A stretch of 6,830 bases of DNA from Flavobacteriales bacterium. Its GTDB lineage: Bacteria > Bacteroidota > Bacteroidia > Flavobacteriales_D > Cryomorphaceae. The position numbers and the translations under genes were made by a program. Of this stretch, positions 1 through 6,313 are shown piece after piece (positions within the stretch are counted from its first letter, which is position 1; each line of letters starts with the position of its first letter). The notes under the pieces are model-generated. The model saw only the letters and a list, made by a program, of their open reading frames with translations. It had not been told where the DNA came from and made no database searches. Location: contig JAIVHQ010000051.1 of assembly GCA_020200995.1 (NCBI GenBank), positions 1 through 6,830 on the forward strand. The letters are read 5' to 3'.

Positions 1-329
1 ACTCCGTTGTACGGGTATTCGATTACATCTCCAAAGTGCTTATGGACTTCCTCAATCGCAGGGCCTTTGAAAATTTCAACTCCAAAACAGAGCGTGAAAT
101 CCGTTCGCAAATCGTGAAGTTTCTCGATAACAACACAGGGCCGGGCAAGCTCATCGAGAAATTCAAAATTCTACGTTTTGAAAAAGACAAAGATCAAAAA
201 GACAAGATCAACCTCGATATCCACATGACACCTTACTTCCCCGCCAAGAACTACGTGTTCAAACTGGAAGGTCAGAAGGGCGACGATCCCGATTCAGCGG
301 ATTGGAAGGCCGACTACGAACAAGAATAA
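1..329 (+). CDS. tssC: TssC, T6SS contractile sheath large subunit (C-terminal part only)
   Basis: The reading frame is already open at the left edge (first full codon at base 3) and ends at TAA 327-329, giving the last 108 residues. The start lies outside the window, so GTG 36 and ATG 42 are internal codons. TssC pairs with TssB to form the cytoplasmic contractile sheath that drives the Hcp tube and VgrG spike out of the cell. The visible part starts with an S-V-V-R-V-F-D-Y-I-S-K stretch, has LMDFLNRRAFENF soon after, then NNTGPGKLIEKF, a lysine/aspartate-rich turn, the strand segment MTPYFPAKNYVFKL, and an acidic tail containing GDDPDSADW. I recognise this as the C-terminal end of the Bacteroidota form of TssC, the region that interlocks neighbouring sheath subunits. 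vgrG follows after 14 bases, so the two are probably cotranscribed. The identification is from recalled family sequence, without a search. Confidence 0.85.
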   Translation, partial: SVVRVFDYISKVLMDFLNRRAFENFNSKTEREIRSQIVKFLDNNTGPGKLIEKFKILRFEKDKDQKDKINLDIHMTPYFPAKNYVFKLEGQKGDDPDSADWKADYEQE

Positions 330-343
330 AAACCCACGAAGCC

Positions 344-2179
344 ATGGCAGAGCACTTCAAATTTTCCGTGATGATTGCAGGAGAGAGGATGCAATCAGTC
401 TCAGGATTGCACATCCATCAGTCCCTTTTTAGTCACCATGACTTTGAAGTGGTTCTGCCGATGAAGTCAGTGGTGAGCAGCGAAAAAGAAGACGATCCTT
501 TTCTCAAACTCCAAGGGCTGATCGGCAAGGATATTGAGATTACCCTGTCCACCACTTCCAAGGACGATGAGGAAGGTGAGAAGCATACCTCTGTATTCCA
601 AGGATTGGTGACCAACCTGCACGTGAGCGGAAACCGGTGGGAGCATGCCATGCTTAGTATTGATGGACAGAGTAATACGGTGTTGATGGACAGCATCCCC
701 GACACCAGGGCCTACGCCGACCTGACAATTCCTTCCATTTTCAAATCCTGTGTTTCCAAGCACCTTTCTGAGAAAATCAAGGTCGAAGACAACATCACTT
801 ACACCGATAAGCTACGCTATACTGTGCAGTACGGGGAGAGTGATTTTGACTTTATGAAGCGCCTCTGCTTCGAATACGGAGAATGGTTTTACTACGACGG
901 TGAAAACTTGTGCCTCGGCCGTAATCCGAAGGCAAACGTAATCACCATCAAAAGAGACCGACTTCAGTCCCTGCGGTATGACTACTCCCTGATTTCAAAT
1001 ACCCCGGGAGTGAAGGTGCGTGACTATAACAAGAATGAGATAAAGGAACACATCCCAAAAGAGGTGGATTCCAAGGATATCATGGCAAAGCACAGCCTTA
1101 AAGAATCCAAGAGCATTTATCCGGCTGCAAAGGATTCCTTTGTTTACAAAACGTCGCATGCTTCGGGTGATAAACTACAAGACGAACTCAAGGAAATTAA
1201 GCACAAACTGGATGTGGCCAATCAGGTGCAGCAAGCAAATGTAATGGCTGTTTCCGGCGACTCCGATATGGCTGATATCCGTTTGGGGAGTGTTTTGAAA
1301 CTGGAGGGCCTGGACCATGTGGGTGAGTTTGTGGTAGTTTACGTAAGTCACAACTGCGTGAGCGCTAAAACATACTCCAACCATTTCAGGGCCATACCAA
1401 AAGAAGCTATTTTCCCCCTCGATATTAATTTTAAAAAACCAATGGTGCAGCCATGTACTGCTCAGGTTTCTGACAATAAAGATCCCAAGAAGTGGGGGAG
1501 GGTTCGGGTGAAATTTGATTGGAGCGGAGATGTGGAATCGCCATGGATCCGCATGGCTTCGATGCATGCGGGCGACACCAGGGGGATGTATTTTGTGCCT
1601 GAAGTAGGCGATGATGTCATGGTGGGGTTTGAAGGCGGTTGCCCTGAAAATCCCTATGTGATCGGTTCCCTGTACAACGGGGAGTACAATTTTTCAGGAA
1701 GTTACGATTCTGACAACAACCTGAAGTCCATAAAAACAAAGAGCGGCAACGAAATTCTTTTCGACGACACGGGAAAGATGATTCTCAAAAACGAGAACAA
1801 CTCCCTCGAGTTGCATTGCGAGAGCAATGGAAAAATTGAAATCATCACCAACGGCGACATCACCCTTAATGCAAAGAAAAACCTTACGATGATCGCCGGA
1901 GGTGCCGTGAAGATAAATGCGGGGGCCGATATGGAAATCAGTGCAGGCGGAGATGCGAGTTATTCATCGGACGGAAAAACAGAAATTGGAGCCACAGGCG
2001 ACATCGGCATTGCATCAAACGGAAACGTGGAAGTAAGTGCCCTGCAGAACATGGACGTAAGTGCCACCCAAAACGCCTCATTGTCAGGAATGATGACAAA
2101 AATTGAAGCCATGACCAATGCAGAAGTGTCAGGATCGGCCATGACGGTCATCAAAGGCGCCTTGGTGAAAATTAATTAA
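344..2179 (+). CDS. vgrG: VgrG (TssI), T6SS spike protein without an effector extension
   Basis: This 611-residue protein is the trimeric spike at the tip of the Hcp tube, the homologue of phage gp27 and gp5 fused. I chose ATG 344, 14 bases after the tssC stop; extending to TTG 302 would overlap tssC and add a poor 14-residue leader. Residues 1 to about 360 are the gp27-like part, with QYGESDFDFMKRL at 162-174 followed by EYGEWFYYDG. Residues about 365-450 are the gp5-type OB-fold: TAQVSDNKDPKKWGRVRVKF, then SPWIRMA, VPEVGDDVMVGFEGG, and GSLYNGEYN at 441-449. From about 455 to the end is a beta-helical needle with octad repeats, stopping at KIN. No toxin, adaptor-binding or PAAR domain follows, so this is a purely structural VgrG that should need a separate PAAR tip and cargo. 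It sits among sheath and baseplate genes, so it is probably the core spike of this system. tssE begins 8 bases after the stop. Confidence 0.93.
   Translation: MAEHFKFSVMIAGERMQSVSGLHIHQSLFSHHDFEVVLPMKSVVSSEKEDDPFLKLQGLIGKDIEITLSTTSKDDEEGEKHTSVFQGLVTNLHVSGNRWEHAMLSIDGQSNTVLMDSIPDTRAYADLTIPSIFKSCVSKHLSEKIKVEDNITYTDKLRYTVQYGESDFDFMKRLCFEYGEWFYYDGENLCLGRNPKANVITIKRDRLQSLRYDYSLISNTPGVKVRDYNKNEIKEHIPKEVDSKDIMAKHSLKESKSIYPAAKDSFVYKTSHASGDKLQDELKEIKHKLDVANQVQQANVMAVSGDSDMADIRLGSVLKLEGLDHVGEFVVVYVSHNCVSAKTYSNHFRAIPKEAIFPLDINFKKPMVQPCTAQVSDNKDPKKWGRVRVKFDWSGDVESPWIRMASMHAGDTRGMYFVPEVGDDVMVGFEGGCPENPYVIGSLYNGEYNFSGSYDSDNNLKSIKTKSGNEILFDDTGKMILKNENNSLELHCESNGKIEIITNGDITLNAKKNLTMIAGGAVKINAGADMEISAGGDASYSSDGKTEIGATGDIGIASNGNVEVSALQNMDVSATQNASLSGMMTKIEAMTNAEVSGSAMTVIKGALVKIN
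1829..2167 (+). repeat. Octapeptide (24-base) repeats coding the VgrG spike needle
   Basis: Codons 496-583 of vgrG fall into 11 consecutive 8-residue units. Examples are GKIEIITN, GDITLNAK, KNLTMIAG, GAVKINAG, ADMEISAG, GDIGIASN and GNVEVSAL. Small or hydrophobic residues recur at unit positions 3 and 5, and Gly/Asn/Asp/Gln near the turns. One extra Met (residue 584) shifts the register, after which three more units run (TKIEAMTN, AEVSGSAM, TVIKGALV) before the closing KIN. This resembles the 8-residue periodicity of the phage T4 gp5 triple-stranded beta-helix. The repeat is at protein level; the DNA copies have diverged. Confidence 0.8.
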
Positions 2180-2187
2180 ATGTATTT

Positions 2188-2637
2188 ATGGATCCCCTGC
2201 AAACAGGCATCAGGCTGCCCCTAAACTGTACTTACTTTTTGAAACACCTGAGCTTCGAACGGTGCTCGCAGGAAGAAAGCATTGCCTGGCATATTCGCCT
2301 CCTGATTACGACCTCTTACGGAGAGTGTGCCTTTGATCCCGATTTCGGATGTGAAATTTGGGAGCACGAATTTGAGCATGCCCAGGTGAGCAGAATCTGG
2401 GTTGATAAAATGGCCATGCAAATGCAAACAGTACTCGAAAAATACGAGAAACGTCTCCTTAAAACAACTGTCAAGGCCACTGTGGGGGAAGAAGAGATGC
2501 GCAATGAAGTCAACGGAAACGACTTGGTGAGACTTCAAAAAAGCTTGCACATCAATGTGAAAGGTTTCATTGCCGCAACGAACGAACCCTTCTACTTTAA
2601 CGATAAAATATACCTGAGTCCTTTTGCCACAGAATAA
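2188..2637 (+). CDS. tssE: TssE, gp25-like baseplate protein that starts the sheath
   Basis: This 149-residue protein matches the gp25/TssE family in length and in its core. The family joins baseplate to sheath by presenting a fold like the sheath subunit's interlocking arm, so that TssBC polymerises from it in the cytoplasm. Visible family features are E-E-S-I-A-W-H-I at 29-36, LITTSYGE at 39-46, DPDFGCEIWE at 50-59, and an amphipathic helix leading into YEKRL at 86-90. The last matches the place of the family's conserved Glu-Pro-Arg motif, here E87-K88-R89 with the proline replaced. ATG 2188 lies 8 bases after the vgrG stop. ATG 2180 is in another frame and leads nowhere. I see no Shine-Dalgarno motif. 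tssF begins 7 bases downstream. Family assignment is firm; the exact start is likely but untested. Confidence 0.9.
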   Translation: MDPLQTGIRLPLNCTYFLKHLSFERCSQEESIAWHIRLLITTSYGECAFDPDFGCEIWEHEFEHAQVSRIWVDKMAMQMQTVLEKYEKRLLKTTVKATVGEEEMRNEVNGNDLVRLQKSLHINVKGFIAATNEPFYFNDKIYLSPFATE

Positions 2638-2644
2638 AGCCACC

Positions 2645-4453
2645 ATGCAGAAAGATCGATTCAGCAGCGCCAGTGTTTACAAGCGGATGTTGCAAACAGC
2701 TGCTGAAACCTGGGGTGTGCGTGAATCTGACCTGACCGGACTCGACCCTTCTTACAAACTACTGCTGAATGCCCTGGCAAAAGAGGTAGAAGGGGTGGGT
2801 AACGAGCTAAAAGGAGCGGAGTCGAGAATTCTCAAACGACTTGCGGGTCAGCTTATGCCCTACGCCATGCAGTCGGTGGTGCCCGCCCATGGTGTTGTTC
2901 ATTTTACGCCCACAGAGAATGTTGAAATTACGGCATACGATCATTTTAAATACGACAAGCGCTGGCTGAACAAAGAGAAATTCAACCGGCAGGAAGTAAA
3001 GACGGTGCACTTCACAGCTGCCACGCCTGTCGATATGATTCCCGCTTCCCTTCAGTTTCGCCTTGAGCAAGGAGTGGTGTCTGCCGTCCATGGGTTGAAC
3101 AATGAGGAGTTAGACCTCCGATCTCCGGTCGAGAATCACCATTCCATTGTCCTTGGCATAAGCCGGCTTGAAAACCGGAAATTCAGTATCTACTTCGACT
3201 GGTTCAAGGATGAAGAGAAGAAGGGCTTGTTCATGTTGCTCGATAAGGTGCGTGTCACCAACCTCGATGGAACCCCCCTTCCCACCGAGCGGGGCCTGGC
3301 CGGGACTGCAGAAGCGGACTACAACCTCGAGGAGAAGTTGAACCCCATGAATCAGCTCGAGCGCCTTATTGTGAACTATTATCAAAACCGATTCTTAACG
3401 ATTGATGTGTCTCACGCCGATGAAAACTCAGGAGCAGAAGACCTGTCGGGACCTTACCGCGAGACCATTGATGAACTCGATCCCGATGCTGAATGCCGAT
3501 GGATTGCCCTTCACTTTCCCGATGAAGTAGGAGCGAATTTGGTGCATGATGTATTCCTGCAGTTGAACTGTTTTCCGGTTCTCAATAGAAAGATGGAGCG
3601 GCAGGTGGTACGTTTGCAGCCCGACCTCAATATCAAAAAGCTGGATTTTGAAGGTGCTTTTCTCAATGTGGAACGCGTAGAATCGAATGAAGGCGTGCGG
3701 TACAGTGAGATTAAGCACATGGTAAACGAGCTCAATAACCCGGGCACATTTGCCGTAAGGCGCGCCGGCATTGGCAGGCTCGATGACCGTGAAGCCACCG
3801 AGTACCTCACCTATCTGCTCGATCTGATCAAGGACGAAAAGCAGGCATTCGCATCCGTTGATGCTTCCGGAACTTCTGCCGATCTTCAAAAAATTGACCA
3901 GGCCTTCAGAAGGGTGGAAAAGAAGGTGGAGGCAGCGGGCTTGCGAAACAAAAGGCCCTACATCATGCTCACGCCTCAGCAGGAATACGAAAATGTGTAC
4001 ATCTATTTTTGGTCCACCGATGCCGACTTCGCCAATGGAATACCGAAGGAAAGCGTGGTGGAATGCAATACTGCGGGCATCTCCATGACCGGGAGTGCCG
4101 TATTGATGACGGATATTATTGGCGGAGAACAAGAGCTCAGCGACAAGCTTTTGGTGGATCGCTACAAAAATGCCTTGCTTACCAAAGACGCCATTGTAAC
4201 CAGGGCCGACATCGTGAGCCACTGCCGCACCATCGGAGCAGGCAGGATCGAAAGGGTGGATGTGAAAAAGGAAACCCTGCCTTCCAGCCTCCGGAAAAAC
4301 GGACTCATGCAGGTGCTCAGTATTTATATCACATTTAAGACAGGTGAGCGCGACCCCGCCAAGAAAAACTACATGCTCCAGCGACTAGAGTCCGAGCTTT
4401 TGTCAAAATCGAATTTTTCAATCCCGGTAAATGTGAAGGAGGCCCATGACTGA
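2645..4453 (+). CDS. tssF: TssF, T6SS baseplate wedge subunit
   Basis: This 602-residue protein is the size of known TssF proteins (about 600). TssF binds TssG in the baseplate wedge, contacts TssE and TssK, and holds the wedge around the VgrG hub in the cytoplasm. The N-terminal region is the most recognisable: LDPSYKLLLNALAKEVEG at 33-50 (a helical segment), then RLAGQLMP and PAHGVVHF at 80-87, where TssF proteins move from the helical region into beta structure. A beta-rich middle includes FSIYFDWF and WIALHFPDEV, and a helical segment around ADLQKIDQAFRRVEKKVEAA precedes a C-terminal part with ITFKTGE. I start it at ATG 2645, 7 bases after the tssE stop; TTG 2624 would overlap tssE. The last 8 bases overlap the start of tssG, the usual partner. 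The Bacteroidota form is diverged from proteobacterial TssF, so the call rests on the N-terminus, length and order. Confidence 0.88.
   Translation: MQKDRFSSASVYKRMLQTAAETWGVRESDLTGLDPSYKLLLNALAKEVEGVGNELKGAESRILKRLAGQLMPYAMQSVVPAHGVVHFTPTENVEITAYDHFKYDKRWLNKEKFNRQEVKTVHFTAATPVDMIPASLQFRLEQGVVSAVHGLNNEELDLRSPVENHHSIVLGISRLENRKFSIYFDWFKDEEKKGLFMLLDKVRVTNLDGTPLPTERGLAGTAEADYNLEEKLNPMNQLERLIVNYYQNRFLTIDVSHADENSGAEDLSGPYRETIDELDPDAECRWIALHFPDEVGANLVHDVFLQLNCFPVLNRKMERQVVRLQPDLNIKKLDFEGAFLNVERVESNEGVRYSEIKHMVNELNNPGTFAVRRAGIGRLDDREATEYLTYLLDLIKDEKQAFASVDASGTSADLQKIDQAFRRVEKKVEAAGLRNKRPYIMLTPQQEYENVYIYFWSTDADFANGIPKESVVECNTAGISMTGSAVLMTDIIGGEQELSDKLLVDRYKNALLTKDAIVTRADIVSHCRTIGAGRIERVDVKKETLPSSLRKNGLMQVLSIYITFKTGERDPAKKNYMLQRLESELLSKSNFSIPVNVKEAHD
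4436..4442 (+). promoter_or_regulatory. Shine-Dalgarno-like AAGGAGG before tssG
   Basis: A seven-base AAGGAGG lies inside the end of tssF, three bases before the tssG ATG at 4446. It is the only real start in the window with such a motif. The spacing is shorter than the usual five to nine bases. It also encodes tssF codons (around Val-Lys-Glu-Ala), so it may be chance. If it works, it would help reinitiation at the tssF-tssG overlap. Confidence 0.3.
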
Positions 4454-5393
4454 TCACGAATCATGGCAGATGCAGTACCGCTCAATCGCTGAGGATCCAA
4501 AGGCAGAGGCCTTGCTATACTTGCTCGCGGGATTAAAAAGGGATAGCAATGATTTCCTTTTTTTTCTCAATGGCGGGTTCAAGCGAATCTTCAGAAATGA
4601 CGTGGCGGCTATACACGGCCCCGGACATCACAAGCACAAGAATGACCGCACGCTTATTGAGGTCAACAGAAGGGGGCTCTACGATCAGTTTCCCGAATTT
4701 CTCTTCCACAAGTCGAAGTCCAATAAACATTTTAAGTCGATTGCTGACCTAAAAGACGAACGCGAACATCAGGAGCATCTGGCCTACAGTGCGCGTAGAT
4801 TCTTTTGGCCGATGGACGATCAGCTGCTTAAGGTGAAAAGCGATATTCTGGGTTTTGAAATAACAATGGGGCAGTTCAGGCAGAAAAGAGGCCGCGATTA
4901 CCTGCGCAAATTTTGGGACATCCCCGATTATTTTAACGACATGCAGGCCCGGTTTCTGGCCATGATTTTGCCCTCTGCACGCGATATTTCAGTGAACCTG
5001 CAATGGCTGGAGACCGCCGTGTCAATGGTCATGCAATTGCCTTTTCGCATCAGAAAGACGCTGCGCACAGTTGAGCGCGAATGTACTGAGTCAAATTTCT
5101 TTCTGGGGAGGGCCCAGCTCGGTATCGACGGCGTACTGGGAGTCGGGTACCATGAAGACGTCTATCAACTCACCTTCGCAGTGGGGCCCGTCGGGATGGA
5201 AGTCGCCAACAAATTTGCCGAATACGGCGAATACACCAAGCAGTTGAATTACTTGTGTGACCATCTCACACCAGTAGATATGGAAACTGAAACAGAGATT
5301 ATTCCCGAGCCCGATTTTTCGTTTACATTGTTTGAGAAACATCAGCTTTGTAGTATTTTAGGAGTTTCAAGTATATTAAGCGATCCGAAATGA
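4446..5393 (+). CDS. tssG: TssG, T6SS baseplate wedge subunit (Bacteroidota form)
   Basis: This 315-residue protein falls in the usual TssG range. TssG pairs with two TssF copies in each baseplate wedge and recruits TssK. An N-terminal helix (AEALLYLLAGL, 21-31) is followed by RRGLYDQFPEFLFHK at 75-89, the counterpart of the Leu-rich Gly/Pro segment early in TssG. The C-terminal half carries NFFLGRAQLGIDGVLG at 217-232, then GYHEDVYQLTFAVGPVG at 234-250, matching the family's LG...G and V-GP elements, and NYLCDHLTPVDME at 268-280. A His-rich loop lies at 57-64. The 8-base overlap with tssF points to coupled translation and a matched protein ratio. The end overlaps the next gene by 4 bases (ATGA). 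The protein is well diverged from proteobacterial TssG; context and the C-terminal motifs carry the call. Confidence 0.87.
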   Translation: MTDHESWQMQYRSIAEDPKAEALLYLLAGLKRDSNDFLFFLNGGFKRIFRNDVAAIHGPGHHKHKNDRTLIEVNRRGLYDQFPEFLFHKSKSNKHFKSIADLKDEREHQEHLAYSARRFFWPMDDQLLKVKSDILGFEITMGQFRQKRGRDYLRKFWDIPDYFNDMQARFLAMILPSARDISVNLQWLETAVSMVMQLPFRIRKTLRTVERECTESNFFLGRAQLGIDGVLGVGYHEDVYQLTFAVGPVGMEVANKFAEYGEYTKQLNYLCDHLTPVDMETETEIIPEPDFSFTLFEKHQLCSILGVSSILSDPK

Positions 5394-6313
5394 GCAACCC
5401 CGCAGCCCAAGCCAAAAGCACTTTTGCACAGTCTAAAGGAGTGCAGTCCAAGGCGAAGTCGAAATTCGCGCGCGGAAAAGCCGTGAAGGCAAAATCTGCC
5501 CGATTCGATAAAGCCACGGTCAAGCACCTGTTGATCTTTTTGGTGGTCGGATTGGTTTTGGGATGTACTGTTTTCATTCCCTTTTTCTCCTATCCCGGGC
5601 TGCCCTTGGCGAAGTACACTTATCTGGGCTTATCGGTTTTGGGAATCCTGATTGGCACGTGGAGCCACCGGCGTGCCGGAAGCAAAATCGAATGGTATTC
5701 CGACACCAAATTTATTTCCCGCGTTTGGACGGCCTTAGGGGTGTTCGTCTCAGTTTTTTTGGGAATGCTCATTATCTACACCTGCATCAGCATGTTCACG
5801 GGCTTGGCTGAAATTTCTCTCTCCCTCAGCCTGCTCATGGCCTCGGCTCCCCTGACCTCACTGATCCCGCTTTTTTTCAGCGAAAGCTTCGAAAGGGCGG
5901 CATCCATCGAGCCAAAGGAATACAGCCTTTGGATGTATCCCGAAAACTACATCGAAAAGCAGCCCACCTGGAACAGAGAGCGAATCGTTTTTGCCAATTT
6001 GCACTTCAAGCGAAACCCAAATGAAAACCTGATCACCACAGTAAAAGTCAAACTGCCCAAAGAGGCCCTACTGGGAGAGCTTGTTTACCTCTTCATTCGC
6101 GATTACAACGAAAACAGAAGCCCCGAAAAACCCATTGTAGGCATCGGCGCCAAAGATGGAGTCGAAGGTTGGTTGTTCAGAACCAATAATAAGGGAATGA
6201 GGGCCCTGTTTAAGAAAAGGAGGTATGTTGATACCGACATCACCATCGAGGATAACCGCATTGAAGAAGACCAGGACTTATTTTTTGAACGGGTGATAAA
6301 CTCAGAAGCATGA
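5390..6313 (+). CDS. tssN: TssN-like multi-spanning inner-membrane T6SS component
   Basis: This 307-residue protein has three parts. Residues 1-45 are a strongly basic tail (12 Lys/Arg, one acidic residue) made of three 12-residue repeats. Residues about 46-163 hold four predicted membrane segments: roughly 46-66, 75-91, 111-136 and 141-163. Residues about 165-307 are a soluble domain with the stretches IVFANLHFKRNP (199-210) and KDGVEGWLFRTNNKG (255-269) and an acidic end. The positive-inside rule and the even segment number suggest both ends face the cytoplasm. TssN belongs to the TssN-R set that replaces TssJLM in Bacteroidota T6SS, so the likely role is anchoring the baseplate in the inner membrane. 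No signal peptide is seen. Start ATG 5390 overlaps the tssG stop as ATGA, and the stop overlaps tssK the same way. The TssN name rests on topology, size and position; I have not aligned it to known members. Confidence 0.8.
   Translation: MSNPAAQAKSTFAQSKGVQSKAKSKFARGKAVKAKSARFDKATVKHLLIFLVVGLVLGCTVFIPFFSYPGLPLAKYTYLGLSVLGILIGTWSHRRAGSKIEWYSDTKFISRVWTALGVFVSVFLGMLIIYTCISMFTGLAEISLSLSLLMASAPLTSLIPLFFSESFERAASIEPKEYSLWMYPENYIEKQPTWNRERIVFANLHFKRNPNENLITTVKVKLPKEALLGELVYLFIRDYNENRSPEKPIVGIGAKDGVEGWLFRTNNKGMRALFKKRRYVDTDITIEDNRIEEDQDLFFERVINSEA
5411..5524 (+). repeat. Three 12-residue repeats coding the basic tail of TssN
   Basis: Residues 8-19 (AKSTFAQSKGVQ), 22-33 (AKSKFARGKAVK) and 34-45 (AKSARFDKATVK) align as A-K-S-x-F-A-x-x-K-x-V-Q/K. 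The third copy has Phe shifted by one, and two residues (Ser-Lys) separate copies one and two. The shared Ala-Lys-Ser is coded GCCAAAAGC, GCGAAGTCG and GCAAAATCT, so every codon differs between copies. The similarity is therefore in the protein and not in recent DNA duplication. Confidence 0.6.

Noticed and set aside
302..343. Upstream extension of vgrG to TTG 302
   Set aside because: It would overlap the tssC end by 28 bases and add a leader unlike other VgrG N-termini. ATG 344 gives a normal start.
2624..2644. Upstream extension of tssF to TTG 2624
   Set aside because: It overlaps the end of tssE, uses a rare start codon, and adds seven residues with no family match. ATG 2645 sits 7 bases after the tssE stop.
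2221..2646. Antisense open frame of 141 codons covering tssE
   Set aside because: The sense frame is a clear gp25/TssE protein. The antisense frame is its shadow and would run against every neighbour.
3428..4222. Long antisense open frame (264 codons) opposite tssF
   Set aside because: It lies wholly inside tssF, whose sense frame shows family features and tight operon junctions. The antisense product has no recognisable domain and no gene context on that strand; it is a shadow of the tssF codon pattern.
4009..4338. Second + strand frame of 109 codons inside tssF
   Set aside because: Its translation is rich in Arg, His, Gln and Cys without pattern, typical of an out-of-frame reading of a coding region, and it is enclosed by the tssF frame.
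6216..6227. AAAGGAGGT followed directly by ATG inside tssN, as a possible internal start
   Set aside because: The bases encode Lys-Arg-Arg-Tyr in tssN. The ATG has no spacing from the purine tract, and its frame closes after a short stretch with no recognisable product.
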